Source: SAR324 cluster bacterium (lineage in GTDB: Bacteria > SAR324 > NAC60-12). From it: DNA of 64,000 nucleotides. Below, one piece after another: positions 36,357 to 45,861 of the stretch. The stretch is taken from NCBI GenBank assembly GCA_028281495.1, contig JANQJU010000006.1, positions 39,241 to 103,240 of the forward strand, read 5' to 3'. Within the stretch, counting starts at the first letter, position 1. Each line of letters starts with the position of its first letter. A program made the position numbers and the translations under genes. The notes beneath the pieces are model-generated. The model did no database searches. It was given only the letters and a program-made list of their open reading frames with translations, and was not told where the DNA came from.

Positions 36357-38720
36357 ATGAGTGACAGTTCTGAACTTGAACCGATACGGCTCCTGCTGGT
36401 GGATGACCAACCCGACAATCTGATCTTTTTAGAAGCCGCTCTGGCTCGCAAAGATCGGATCATGACGATGGCCTATTCGGGCCCACAAGCCCTGACCTTG
36501 GTAGGAGAACAACGTTTCGATATCGTCATCATGGATGTCACCATGCCCGGCATGGATGGCTTCGAAACCGCTTCTCATATTCGTGAGCTGAATGGTCACG
36601 CGCCTGCGATCATCTTCATTACCGCGATGGGTCCCGACGAAGACAAGATGCTGCGTGGCTATGAAGTGGGAGCCACCGATTACCTCGTCAAGCCCATCAA
36701 CTTGGAATTGTTGCGCAGCAAGGTCGACGCCTATGTCACCCACGCGCGCCATAAAAAACACTTAGTCCGACGCGCTCAAGATCGCGATCACTTGGAAAAA
36801 CAAGTCAAGGCTCGCACGGAGGAGCTTCAATCGACCAATCGTCGTTTGAAACTCTTACTGGAGACGATCAAAGAGATGTCGAGTGCGCACGACATCTTCT
36901 CCGTGATGGTGCAAGCATCTAATTTTTTGGTCCGGGAACTCTCACTCAGCAAGTCCGCCGATGTGCACATTTTCTTCCGAGAAGAGGAAAGCGACGGCAC
37001 CATTGGTTATGCACAATTCCGCATGAAAACCCACGCTGATCAAGAACGAGAACCTCTGATCAAACTCCACGGTCTTCGTGATTTCACCCATTCGTATTCC
37101 ACCGATCCCCCTCTCTCTTTAGAAGAAGTCATGGGCGGAGGGCATCTGGACGACGGCATCCTGCGCGTCCCCATTCGCCACGATGCCGAACTGCTGGGGC
37201 TGATTGAGATTGCGAGTTCCGACGTCATTTCTTTCGAAGCCAAAGAAAAAGAGTTTGTCGACACGGTGTGCCAATTCTTGGCGATTGCCATTGAAAATAT
37301 CAATTCTACGTTAGTGCTGGAACGCAAGGTTCAACAACGTACCAAAGGCTTGAAAAATTCCCTCACCATCCAAGAAACGATCAGCAACAACCTGCTGGCA
37401 ACGTCCAAAGAACTCAACCACACCCAGAAAAAGCTAGAGACGCAAAACGAAGAACTCAGCCGGACCCAAAAAGAACTGCAAGGGCAGAATCAAGAACTCA
37501 ATCAAGCGAAACATGATTTAGAACAGCAGAACACGGAGTTGCTCGGTTCCAATCGCAAATTGGAAGAGTTGAATTCCACCAAAGAACAACTGCTGGAAAA
37601 GCTGAGTACTTTGCACGACACCCACATCAGTGCGCTGAAAGAAATCCATGATCATTTGTTGAAAGAGATCGCTCCCGAACGGAAAGACATCCTGAGAGAG
37701 GCCATCCGGGAAGTGGAAGAAATTGATGAAATGCTCCACCCGATCACTTCACTGTACCATTCGGAACAGGCGATCCAAAGCAAGCGAGTCTTGCTTGCCG
37801 AGCGGGAAAAGAAACAGCAAATCCTGGCAAAAATGGCCTTGGGTGGCACGGGCGTGGAACTGGACATCGTGAGCAAATTCGAAGACGGCAAAGCCCTGCT
37901 GGAACAAAATCGCTACGACGTGCTTTGTGTGGATGTGGGGTTGATCGAGTTGGCCCAAATTGCCCATGAACGTTCGCCCAACACCAAATCCGTGTTCATG
38001 ACTTCGGAAGATGTGCCCATGTATCTACCGATTTTGATGGAACTGCCCTTCCTTTCCAACATCGTGTCGCGGAATGATGAAGATCGCACCTTCACCTTGA
38101 AGAACATCTTGATCACCGTCAGCAAACTGGTGAACCAGGATTTGTTTGGACTCGAAAAATACCTCAGTTGGGGGGTGGAGGTGAAGCACCTCGATGTGAC
38201 AAGCAGTGGAACGCGGGACGATTTAACCCAAGAAATGATCCAATATTTTCAACACTTGGGAGTGCGTCGCAACTTTCTAAAACGGATTGAAATGGTGGTG
38301 GAAGAATTGCTGATGAATGCCATCTATGACGCCCCAACCGATGCTTCTGGAAAAGCCCTTTACAACCATCTCCCTCGGACCGTTCCGGTGAACCTGAAAC
38401 CCGACGAGCAAGGCCTGCTGCGGTATGCTTCGGATGGCGTGTTGCTCGCCGTTTCGGTCGAAGATCCCTTTGGAGCCTTCGACCGCCAAACCATCCTAGA
38501 CTACCTGCATAGTTGCTACTCTGGTTTGGCCGGAACCCTCAATGAAGAACAACAGAAAGGTGGGGCAGGACGCGGCTTGTTCCAAATCATTGAAACGGCA
38601 GAATTGGTAGTCATCAACGTCAAACCCGGCATCAAAACGGAAGTCATTGCTATCTTCAACCTGGATGCTCCCAAAACGGCCTCAGAAAAAACCACCTCCT
38701 TTCATTATTTCTTCGGGTAA
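36357..38720 (+). CDS. Receiver-GAF-ATPase signalling protein with a second degenerate receiver
   Basis: This encodes 787 residues. Residues 9-130 are a complete receiver: DDQPD, phosphoacceptor D in IMDVTMPG, FITAMG and LVKPIN. Residues 165-325 form a GAF domain, and 325-460 a long coiled coil of NEELxxTQ repeats. Residues 485-600 (KRVLLAEREKK ... DVLCVDVG) look like a second receiver-like fold. Residues 625-787 are a HATPase domain with an N box (VVEELLMNAIYDAP) and GGAGRGLFQI. No clear phospho-accepting His of a DHp domain is visible, so the ATPase is closer to the anti-sigma (RsbW-like) type than to a normal kinase. It is divergent from the tail module, but control of it is unproven. Confidence 0.85.
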   Translation: MSDSSELEPIRLLLVDDQPDNLIFLEAALARKDRIMTMAYSGPQALTLVGEQRFDIVIMDVTMPGMDGFETASHIRELNGHAPAIIFITAMGPDEDKMLRGYEVGATDYLVKPINLELLRSKVDAYVTHARHKKHLVRRAQDRDHLEKQVKARTEELQSTNRRLKLLLETIKEMSSAHDIFSVMVQASNFLVRELSLSKSADVHIFFREEESDGTIGYAQFRMKTHADQEREPLIKLHGLRDFTHSYSTDPPLSLEEVMGGGHLDDGILRVPIRHDAELLGLIEIASSDVISFEAKEKEFVDTVCQFLAIAIENINSTLVLERKVQQRTKGLKNSLTIQETISNNLLATSKELNHTQKKLETQNEELSRTQKELQGQNQELNQAKHDLEQQNTELLGSNRKLEELNSTKEQLLEKLSTLHDTHISALKEIHDHLLKEIAPERKDILREAIREVEEIDEMLHPITSLYHSEQAIQSKRVLLAEREKKQQILAKMALGGTGVELDIVSKFEDGKALLEQNRYDVLCVDVGLIELAQIAHERSPNTKSVFMTSEDVPMYLPILMELPFLSNIVSRNDEDRTFTLKNILITVSKLVNQDLFGLEKYLSWGVEVKHLDVTSSGTRDDLTQEMIQYFQHLGVRRNFLKRIEMVVEELLMNAIYDAPTDASGKALYNHLPRTVPVNLKPDEQGLLRYASDGVLLAVSVEDPFGAFDRQTILDYLHSCYSGLAGTLNEEQQKGGAGRGLFQIIETAELVVINVKPGIKTEVIAIFNLDAPKTASEKTTSFHYFFG

Positions 38721-38905
38721 AACTCGTTCACCCTTCTACTTTGTAAGAGTGTTAAATCCTGTCTATAAGCTCCCTCTCGACCTGCTTAAGTTTCTCGTTT
38801 CTCCAAAGCGACCTACCCAACACCCTTTCCAGTAATTTTCGGTGAATCCGCTTCCCAGATTATTGCCCCAAGCGCTCACCAAAGTTCACATAGCTACGGA
38901 AAGCA

Positions 38906-39568
38906 CTACACCGGCTGCACAAGCGAAGCATCATCATGGGAAGGAGAATTCACCCGTGAAGAAACAGCATGGGCGGTCATATCGCTCCCTGGATACGGTT
39001 GTAATAGGGGTTGCAGATCGGAAGGCTTGATTTCGGATGGATTCAACCAAGCCCCTTCCTGTCCAGGCAAAAGAATGGCGGGCATCCGATTGTGGATCGA
39101 TTCCATAAAGGCATTCGGAGCGACCGTGATGATTGTGCAAGAGCGAATCAACGATCCCTCAGGGGTATGCCATTCTTCCCAGAGTCCAGCAAAGGAAAAC
39201 AATCGGCATTCTTTCAAATGAATGTACATGGGGGTGCGTTGCGATCCATCCCGTTTCCATTCGAAAAAGCCTGTCGTCGGAATCACACAACGGCGTCGAC
39301 GGAACGCAGCCCGAAACGAAGGTTTTTCTGCCAACGTTTCCGCCCGAGCATTGATCAATTTGTTGCCAATTTTGGGATCTTTGGCCCACGATGGAATGAG
39401 CCCCCATCGAAACACATCCAAATAACGTTGATCGCCTTCCACCACGACCGACACTGGCTGACTGGGTGCAATGTTATATCGGGGCGGCGTGGTAGCAACC
39501 ACCTGGTCCACTTCAAATTGAGATTCAATCGCTTCCACGATTTCATCCATGACAAATCGTCCACACAT
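38906..39568 (-). CDS. yedK: SRAP-family DNA-protein crosslink sensor (YedK/HMCES)
   Basis: This encodes 220 residues, the usual length. Cys2 follows the initiator Met (MCGRF) and becomes the N-terminal catalytic residue after Met removal. NIAPSQ, INARAET (Asn73), FFEW (Glu103) and IHNRMP (His159) complete the active site. The family forms a thiazolidine crosslink with abasic sites in single-stranded DNA and shields them. It is monocistronic here, and no SOS box was checked in detail. Identification is secure; the symbol follows the E. coli homologue. Confidence 0.93.
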   Translation of the reverse strand: MCGRFVMDEIVEAIESQFEVDQVVATTPPRYNIAPSQPVSVVVEGDQRYLDVFRWGLIPSWAKDPKIGNKLINARAETLAEKPSFRAAFRRRRCVIPTTGFFEWKRDGSQRTPMYIHLKECRLFSFAGLWEEWHTPEGSLIRSCTIITVAPNAFMESIHNRMPAILLPGQEGAWLNPSEIKPSDLQPLLQPYPGSDMTAHAVSSRVNSPSHDDASLVQPV

Positions 39569-39584
39569 CGAGTTCCTTATTGAT

Positions 39585-40601
39585 TCACTTGGAAAGCACC
39601 TGCTGTTTTAACGTATCAGCACGGTGTTGTAGTTCGTCTACCGTTTGAGTCACCAATTCCTGGAAATCCTCCACAGGGAGATTGAGCAATTGTTGAAAGG
39701 TCTGGATGTTGGCAATCAATCCTTCTTTGCGGCCGATTTCAACCCCCTCTTGGCGGCCGATCTCCACTCCTTCTTGGCGGCCGATTTCAACCCCCTCTTG
39801 ACGGCCGATCTCCACTCCTTCTTGACGGCCGATCTCCACTCCTTCGCTTCGTCCCCTCAATACACCCACACCATAAGAAGAGCGTAAGATGCTGCGTTGG
39901 AAACGCATGGCTTCCAGATACTGTTCATAAGCTTTTCGATCTGGTTCTGATAGTTTCATGATATCCAAACGATCTTTCGCTTGTTTCAAGCCTCTTGCCT
40001 GAAAACTCTCTTGAATTTCTTCATTTTTCAAAAAATAGATCCATTCATCCAAAGGGTCTTTGGCCAAGTCATCAAACTGGTTGACCTTGATCAAATAATA
40101 CTCTGGAAACACCTCATAAACCTGAGTTCTGCCTGGAAAGGCCACTTGTTGGTCGGAACTCAATTGCAGTTCGTCATGTTTGTGAATTCCCCGAAACACC
40201 GTGCCCCCCCAGTAGACATAATCTTCGCCTTGACCGAGATCGAAATACAAAATGTGGATGGAAATGACTTTGATCACCTCTTGGTATTCCTGCCCGGCAT
40301 CCATGTGCTCGGTGATCGTTTTGGAGGTTCCATATAAAATACGCTGAAAGTAATCCAATTGGTTGGCAAACTGCACTTCGATGAGAATGATCTCATTTTG
40401 CGTATTGCGCACTTTCAGATCAATCCGACTGTGCTTGTCATTGGCCTGCTCTTGGTTTTGCTCGCTTTCAAGAATTTCAAGGATACGGATATCCGTTTTG
40501 AGCAGTTCACTCAAAAAACCTTCCAAGATTTCAAAGTTGGCTTTGCTGCGCAGTAACTTTTTGATCGCCCAATCAAAACTGATCAATTTACGTGGTTTCA
40601 T
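39585..40601 (-). CDS. Rpn/YhgA-type PD-(D/E)XK nuclease with EGVEIGRQ repeats
   Basis: This encodes 338 residues. Residues 1-45 have the family start (FDWAIKKLLRSKANFEILEGFL). The nuclease core is RIDLKV (Asp61) and IILIEVQ (Glu75, Gln77). HIEYFDLG-like text and VFRGIHKHDELQL follow, as in recombination-promoting nuclease/putative transposase proteins. Residues about 250-290 are five near-perfect copies of EGVEIGRQ. The C-terminus is a helical DUF4351-like tail. The family is spread widely and varies in copy number; activity is DNA cleavage in relatives. The ATG at 40601 lies 178 bases from the divergent kinase-like gene. Confidence 0.85.
   Translation of the reverse strand: MKPRKLISFDWAIKKLLRSKANFEILEGFLSELLKTDIRILEILESEQNQEQANDKHSRIDLKVRNTQNEIILIEVQFANQLDYFQRILYGTSKTITEHMDAGQEYQEVIKVISIHILYFDLGQGEDYVYWGGTVFRGIHKHDELQLSSDQQVAFPGRTQVYEVFPEYYLIKVNQFDDLAKDPLDEWIYFLKNEEIQESFQARGLKQAKDRLDIMKLSEPDRKAYEQYLEAMRFQRSILRSSYGVGVLRGRSEGVEIGRQEGVEIGRQEGVEIGRQEGVEIGRQEGVEIGRKEGLIANIQTFQQLLNLPVEDFQELVTQTVDELQHRADTLKQQVLSK
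39729..39848 (-). repeat. 24-bp tandem repeat array inside the Rpn-type gene
   Basis: Five copies of a 24-bp unit coding EGVEIGRQ occur, with the last one ending RK. Two alternating DNA versions (TTTCAACCCCCTC and TCTCCACTCCTTC) show unit duplication. Gain or loss of units keeps the reading frame, so length variants stay translatable. Confidence 0.85.
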
Positions 40602-40779
40602 TAGAACCGTTTGTCAATTCATGTCAAAGATACGATACATCCACTCTTCACCCACTCGGAGAACATCATGGAAAACTGAGAACCATCCGGCGAGATCCTT
40701 TCAAAATACAAAATTCACTTTAAACGAATTCAACTAAACAAAAAACGAATTTCTATCACAAGCCGCTCAGGAAACCCAC

Positions 40780-41331
40780 ATGAGTCTTTTGAAACACTCC
40801 CCAACTCGCCCCTACCATCTACAATTGATTGTGCTCTTAGGTCCCAATGGAGTGGGCAAAACCACGATTGGACGCAGGTTGGAACGGGATTATTCCTGCC
40901 GCTTCATTGGGATCGAACAGTTCTTTCTAGAACGTTACCCGCGGCTAGAAGATCTGGTAGAGCATATGGAAACTGCGGTTCATGACTTCCAGACTCACAT
41001 CCAACAAGCCATCGCCCATAGTCCCGACCCGATCATTTTTGAAGAAACCGGCGTGAACCCGATGTTGTTTGCGATGATTCAAGATTTCATCGCCCACTAT
41101 CGGATCGTGATCGTCCATATCCAAACGCCCGAATCGTTATGTCAACAACGAGTTGTACAGCGCGGAACGTCTCAAAATTACGCAAAAGATCCCCAATTTG
41201 TGGCAAACAATCGGAAAAAATTTTTTGAGCAGGTTTTACCCAACCTGCAGATCGATATGGAATTTTGCAATGAGGACGAATTGGAAACCACACTCCATCC
41301 AGCATTTTCTCGTTACCTTACGAGCAGATGA
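40780..41331 (+). CDS. P-loop kinase-like protein (shikimate kinase/AAA-17 type)
   Basis: This encodes 183 residues with Walker A GPNGVGKTT at 21-29. IGIEQFF and IIFEETGVNP follow in the place of the substrate-binding and Walker B parts of small-molecule kinases, and VVQRGTSQNYAKDP near residue 125 resembles a lid. AGGAAAC precedes the ATG. The size and fold fit the shikimate kinase/gluconate kinase group, but the residues that define one substrate are not obvious, so the substrate is left open. Confidence 0.7.
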   Translation: MSLLKHSPTRPYHLQLIVLLGPNGVGKTTIGRRLERDYSCRFIGIEQFFLERYPRLEDLVEHMETAVHDFQTHIQQAIAHSPDPIIFEETGVNPMLFAMIQDFIAHYRIVIVHIQTPESLCQQRVVQRGTSQNYAKDPQFVANNRKKFFEQVLPNLQIDMEFCNEDELETTLHPAFSRYLTSR

Positions 41332-41443
41332 CCGGATGGAGAGCATCAGACAGGTTCGCAAACTGCTGATGAGCGAAGAATGCCACCGAATGGTTCGATG
41401 GGAAAAATGGGGAAGCCATTGCCCAAGCGTGGAAGGCTCAAAC

Positions 41444-43819
41444 TTAATAGGAAATGAGTGATGATGAAGAAGAGACTTGTCCTGATTTCACCTTGAATTG
41501 TTGAATCAGGTGGTACAGGTCTGTCGATTTCTGAGACAAACTTTCCGCGGTCGTGGCTCCTTGTTCGGACGTTGCAGCATTGTGTTGGTTGACAGATTCC
41601 AACTGTTTCAGACCAGTATCCAGTTGATTCAGGCTTTCCAACTGATTGTGGCTGTCTTGGTCGATGGTTTCGGTATATTGCGTGACCTCATCGATCCCTG
41701 TAATGATTTTTTGGAAAGCATCCACCGTTTGTTCTGAAAGTCCTGTGCTGAATTGAACCCGTTCCACGGATTGTTCGATGAGAGCGGTGGTTTCTTGGGC
41801 CGCACTGGCACTGCGAATCGCCAAGGCGCGCACCTCATCGGCCACCACCGCAAACCCTTTGCCGTGCTCCCCTGCCCGTGCCGCTTCTACAGCAGCATTC
41901 AAAGACAACAAATTGGTTTGAAACGCAATTTCATCAATCACTTTGATGATCTTGGAGATTTCACGACTCGATTGATCCACGGCATTGATGGCTTCCACCA
42001 TTTGGTCCATTCGGTCTCGACCTGTAGATGCCAGGCATTTCACTTGTTTTGTGAGTTTATGAGTTTTGGAAATGTTCTCTGCGTTGTGTTGAGTGTGGGA
42101 AACCAACAAACTGGTGGAAGACGTCATTTCTTCCAAAGAGGCCGCTTGCTCTTGAGAGGCCTGTGCCAAGGATTGACTGGCTTCGGCCAGTTGTTTAGAC
42201 GAACTGTTCACATGCTCAGATACGGTATTCACCTGGATCACCGTTTGTGAGAGATGGTAGTTGGTTTTCTCTAGCGGTGTACGGATCATTCCCATTGCTT
42301 CAAAGGTGAAATTGCCTTCGGCCAAGCTATCAAACGCAGCCAATATTTCTTGTTCCAAATTATCAGCGAACCGATCCAGCGATTGGGCTAAAAAACCAAA
42401 TTCATCACGACGTTCCACATTCAAACGGGTGGACAAATCACCTTCATTGAGGGCTTTGATCCGTCCTACCACAAGTTTCAAAATTCCCACCACCCGGCTG
42501 GAAAACAAGGCAGCAATCGCAACAATCAGAATCATTGCCAATACAAACACGCCAATGATGCTATTGCGCAAGTTGGCCACTGCGGCAAAAGCCTCGCTCT
42601 CATCAATCTCGCTCAGCATCACCCAATTCAACCCTTCGATTTCCAGGGGCGTGAAACTCGACAACACAGGAATGCCTCGATAATCCAAGATGATTTGAGT
42701 GCCCATTTTGCCTTGGAGTGCGGCCTTGACGGCAACGGTATCCACTTCTTGTAGGCCGATTGATGTGTTGAAGTTATCAATCAATTTCACCGTGTGTTCA
42801 GGAAGTCCCAAACCTTCAAGGGTTTCCAAGTAACCGGGTTTATCTTCCAATAAAAAGCGAGATTGCGAACGGAATAGTTTATCCCCGCCCACCAGATAAG
42901 TTTCTCCACTTTCGCCCAACCCAGCCGCTTTCCACTGCTCTTGGTTGGTCATCATGGCATTGATGCGATCCACTGGCATTTGGAAGGCCAAAAGCCCCAC
43001 CATTTCGGAGCCGTCAAAAATCGGAGCTGCGATGAACGAAGCATTGGCATTGTAAGAGGGAGCATATTCACGAAAATCAATCAGCTCGATTTGCCCCGCA
43101 GCAGAAGATTGAGAGAAGCGTGTGGTCAGTTCTGCAAAGTTGGATCGTTGGAAAGCCCCAGTTTTTAAGGAAGTGGCATAATCTACCTCCTTGAACACTG
43201 AGTAAACAATGTCTCCGGTTTGATGATCGATGAGGAAGATATCATAATACCCAAACTCCTCTAAAAACTGAGCAATCCAGGGATGGTATTTTTGGTGATG
43301 TTGACTGTAGGTGCTGCCATCACTTGCTTGAAGGAGGCGATGTTTTTCACCCGTTGGGTGGGAATTGTTCGCAATGTATAAATACTGAAGTATTTTAGCC
43401 GTTTGAGAACCGGGCCAGAAATCAGAGAGTGTTTGTTTTTCTAGCAAATTTTCGTTCAAACGCGGTAGGAAACTATGACGGTAATATTCTTGTAAGGCAG
43501 GATCCATCTTCTCGGCATCATACGGAACTTCTTGAGGCAGTTGGTGGAAGGCTTGTTTGAACTCTTGCATGGCGGTGACAATCATTGGATTGCTAGACAT
43601 CGTCTGCACTTGCCCCCGGATGGTTTCAAAATATTGCTCAATCAAAAACCGCTTATTTTCTCGAATGGCGGTGAGCTTTTGGAAGGATTCTGTATGTAAC
43701 GAATCTTGGGCAATGTAATAACTCAACCCTCCTAAGATCGTGGTAGGCACCACACCTACAAATAAAAACAGGACCAATAATTTTTTGGCCACCGAAGCAT
43801 TACGAAAATATTGCATCAT
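41444..43819 (-). CDS. Methyl-accepting chemotaxis protein with dCache-type sensor
   Basis: This encodes about 791 residues. ATG 43819 (or the next codon, 43816) is preferred over a start 15 codons earlier because AGGGGGA lies just upstream. It has TM1 at about residues 12-34, then a periplasmic domain of about 380 residues with a Cache-like pattern ([18 protein letters not shown]). TM2 ([19 protein letters not shown]), a HAMP linker and the signalling hairpin [20 protein letters not shown] follow, with [12 protein letters not shown]. No C-terminal CheR pentapeptide is present. The ligand is unknown. No che gene is nearby. Confidence 0.93.
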   Translation of the reverse strand: MMQYFRNASVAKKLLVLFLFVGVVPTTILGGLSYYIAQDSLHTESFQKLTAIRENKRFLIEQYFETIRGQVQTMSSNPMIVTAMQEFKQAFHQLPQEVPYDAEKMDPALQEYYRHSFLPRLNENLLEKQTLSDFWPGSQTAKILQYLYIANNSHPTGEKHRLLQASDGSTYSQHHQKYHPWIAQFLEEFGYYDIFLIDHQTGDIVYSVFKEVDYATSLKTGAFQRSNFAELTTRFSQSSAAGQIELIDFREYAPSYNANASFIAAPIFDGSEMVGLLAFQMPVDRINAMMTNQEQWKAAGLGESGETYLVGGDKLFRSQSRFLLEDKPGYLETLEGLGLPEHTVKLIDNFNTSIGLQEVDTVAVKAALQGKMGTQIILDYRGIPVLSSFTPLEIEGLNWVMLSEIDESEAFAAVANLRNSIIGVFVLAMILIVAIAALFSSRVVGILKLVVGRIKALNEGDLSTRLNVERRDEFGFLAQSLDRFADNLEQEILAAFDSLAEGNFTFEAMGMIRTPLEKTNYHLSQTVIQVNTVSEHVNSSSKQLAEASQSLAQASQEQAASLEEMTSSTSLLVSHTQHNAENISKTHKLTKQVKCLASTGRDRMDQMVEAINAVDQSSREISKIIKVIDEIAFQTNLLSLNAAVEAARAGEHGKGFAVVADEVRALAIRSASAAQETTALIEQSVERVQFSTGLSEQTVDAFQKIITGIDEVTQYTETIDQDSHNQLESLNQLDTGLKQLESVNQHNAATSEQGATTAESLSQKSTDLYHLIQQFKVKSGQVSSSSSLISY

Positions 43820-43994
43820 TTCCCCCTGGTTATAGAAAATTTTCGCTCTTTTTATGTTAGACACTCTGTCTAGTTTTTTCTCCCCACTCTATGCTGGCAA
43901 TATGAGGATAAAAAAAACAAAACTTTCTTTGTATCATAAAGAAAAAATCAAGGTCAAAGACATTTAAAGAGCATCAAAAATTCCAAAATGGGAA

Positions 43995-44037
43995 ATCCGT
44001 AGCGGTTCCTTGGTGAAGTGGTGAAACCCCTACGGAT
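43995..44037 (-). terminator. Hairpin downstream of the PhnD-like gene
   Basis: ATCCGTAG (43995-44002) pairs with CTACGGAT (44030-44037), with GGTT/AACC pairing inside. It starts about ten bases after the stop of the binding-protein gene, and the minus strand continues TTTCCCATTTT, a broken U tract. It is probably a weak intrinsic terminator. Confidence 0.5.
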
Positions 44038-44046
44038 CAAGACGGC

Positions 44047-44856
44047 TTAATCCTTCACGTAATAGTCGGCCAATCCCATTTTTTCGAGTGGGAGGTAGTC
44101 GTTTGCACTGGCTTTTCCGAGCGAGCCAAAAGGAACTTGCTCTAAGAACTTCTGGATGTGGGGGGCATTTTTCATCTCCAGGAAGGCGTTTTGTATCGCA
44201 ATCGCATCCGCTTCAGGAACCCGTTGATGTACCGAAAACGGATGAGGAGCAACCGATGGAGTGGTATGGAGGATTCTCAACTTTCCCATGAGTGATTTTT
44301 CTGCATTCAAGGTTCGTTTGACCCCGCCTGCAGCCTGTGCTTTTCCCAAGGTCACTTGGAGGTAGCCGGATTTGTGGGTCCCAACATATTTTGGACGGAT
44401 TTGAATATTTTTATTTCCTAATTCGGCTCGAATCAGTAAAGAAGCGCCCAACGCATTGGGAGCAGGGAATGCAATACTTTTTCCCTCGAGGTCTTGAATG
44501 CTCTGGATCGGGCTGTCTTGCGCTACGACCACGATCCCTTGCAGTCCACGCGATGTGTCCCTCACTAAAGGACGATAGCCCGGTGTTTTCTTGGTCACCA
44601 CCGCGTGAAACGGATTCATGTAAGCAAAATCGAACTCCCCGGCTTCCAAGCTTTTCCCAAAAGAACGAATGTTCCGTTTTGGAACGAGGGTGAGTTGGTG
44701 TCCCGTCTTTTTACTGATTTCTGCCAGAATAGGATTCCAGATACTCTTCAATTTCCCTAAATTGAATTGTGGCACAATTCCTACCTTATACTCTGCCCCC
44801 ATCGAAACCGATGTGCATAAAAGGCAAAAACCCAATATCACAATTACTTTTTTCAT
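44047..44856 (-). CDS. PhnD-like periplasmic phosphate/phosphonate-type binding protein
   Basis: This encodes 269 residues with an N-terminal signal peptide (MKKVIVILGFCLLCTSVSMGA). YKVGIVPQFN, GEFDFAYMNPFHAVV, DLEGKSIAFPAPNALGASLL and the GGVKRTL hinge match the PhnD/phosphate-phosphite-phosphonate periplasmic binding family. Genes for the membrane and ATP-binding parts of an ABC transporter are not adjacent. It could serve a transporter elsewhere or act as a sensor-type binding protein next to the chemoreceptor gene. AGGAAAAACTT precedes the ATG. Confidence 0.88.
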   Translation of the reverse strand: MKKVIVILGFCLLCTSVSMGAEYKVGIVPQFNLGKLKSIWNPILAEISKKTGHQLTLVPKRNIRSFGKSLEAGEFDFAYMNPFHAVVTKKTPGYRPLVRDTSRGLQGIVVVAQDSPIQSIQDLEGKSIAFPAPNALGASLLIRAELGNKNIQIRPKYVGTHKSGYLQVTLGKAQAAGGVKRTLNAEKSLMGKLRILHTTPSVAPHPFSVHQRVPEADAIAIQNAFLEMKNAPHIQKFLEQVPFGSLGKASANDYLPLEKMGLADYYVKD

Positions 44857-45055
44857 AAGTTTTTCCTATCTCAGATGGTTGTATGCTTTCCCATTGTGGG
44901 AAATTTTATCGACAAATTTGTCTCATGAAAGACGCGCAATCATAGCTCGTATTCGTTCCTATGGCTATACGTCCTCGCTTTTATTTGGCGTGCCTAACAT
45001 GTACAAAAGTATTATTTGAGATCAAGCAGCTCTTGGCTAAATTGCCATCCAATTG

Positions 45056-45391
45056 TTAAGTATTTTTAATCTCCTGATCCAAATTTTGAATCTGTTCGAT
45101 GATATCGGTCAACCGCTTGCCTGCCTCGGTCAGTCGATATTCGGTACGGGGTGGGATTTCAGGGAAGGACTGTTTCTCAAGGAGACCATACTGAGTCAAT
45201 TTGCGGAGTCGTTCCGAAAGCACTTTGGTGGAAATGCCGTCAATGGCGCGTTCTAACGCACCCGGCCGGCAGGTCCCTTCCCGAATCTCCTGCAAGACCG
45301 AGACAGACCATTTGCAACCAATCACCTGTTCCAGCTTCTCATAGGTGGATCGTTTCGAATTTTCTGAAACTTTTTTCATCATGATATTCAA
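45056..45391 (-). CDS. HxlR-family transcription regulator
   Basis: This encodes 111 residues. The winged-helix pattern is IGCKWSVSVLQEIREGTCRPGALERAI, then GISTKVLSERLRKLTQYGLLEKQ and PPRTEYRLTEAGKRL, typical of HxlR proteins. Cys27 in IGCKW is at the position of the redox- or aldehyde-reactive Cys in some members. It is divergent from a small CPVC thioredoxin-fold gene, and the 144-bp shared region suggests that it controls that gene in response to a thiol or electrophile signal (inference). Confidence 0.9.
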   Translation of the reverse strand: MNIMMKKVSENSKRSTYEKLEQVIGCKWSVSVLQEIREGTCRPGALERAIDGISTKVLSERLRKLTQYGLLEKQSFPEIPPRTEYRLTEAGKRLTDIIEQIQNLDQEIKNT

Positions 45392-45535
45392 TAATTTACA
45401 CCGTTTTGTAAGTACCCAACCAAAAAGTGCCCGCTACCCAAAATCAAAAAAACACGGGAGGATTTCAGCATCACTTCAATCCAATGTGGGTTGGAACGAC
45501 AGGCCAATCATATCACATGAAACAAGGAGAAAACG

Positions 45536-45769
45536 ATGAATAAAGCGACATTCTATCATGCAGGTTGTCCGGTTTGTGTTGAAGCGGAAAATACCGTAGC
45601 GGAAGCTATTGATCGATCCAAATACGACGTAGAAATTGTGCATTTGGGTACCGACAAATCTCGTGTGGCGGAAGCCGAAAACGCAGGGGTGAAGTCTGTT
45701 CCGGCCATTGTGTTGGATGGATTGCCCTTCCATATCAATTTTGGGGCAGAACTCAGTGCGCTGAAGTAA
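45536..45769 (+). CDS. Small thioredoxin-fold protein, CPVC motif
   Basis: This encodes 77 residues: FYHAGCPVCVEAENTV then VKSVPAIVLDG, the redox pair and cis-Pro loop of a thioredoxin or glutaredoxin-like protein. It lacks a signal peptide, so it is cytoplasmic. AAGGAG stands six bases before the ATG. Its divergent HxlR neighbour and a strong terminator downstream suggest a single-gene unit. The substrate is not known. Confidence 0.9.
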   Translation: MNKATFYHAGCPVCVEAENTVAEAIDRSKYDVEIVHLGTDKSRVAEAENAGVKSVPAIVLDGLPFHINFGAELSALK

Positions 45770-45793
45770 AAAAGGTAGAAAATTTTATGAGAA

Positions 45794-45826
45794 AAAGGCT
45801 GATTTGTGTAAACAGAGCAGCCTTTT
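45794..45826 (+). terminator. Bidirectional intrinsic terminator
   Basis: AAAGGCTG (45794-45801) pairs with CAGCCTTTT (45818-45826), followed by T residues on the plus strand, with an A tract before it for the minus strand. It lies between the converging thioredoxin gene and the TIR gene and probably serves both. Confidence 0.7.
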
Positions 45827-45861
45827 GCGGTGTCCCCTCCTTGCCACGGCTTCTTATCGGG

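Noticed and set aside
43924..43944. AT-rich inverted repeat TTTCTTT/AAAGAAA upstream of the chemoreceptor gene
   Set aside because: Seven A-T pairs are too weak for a terminator and are expected by chance in this AT-rich stretch.
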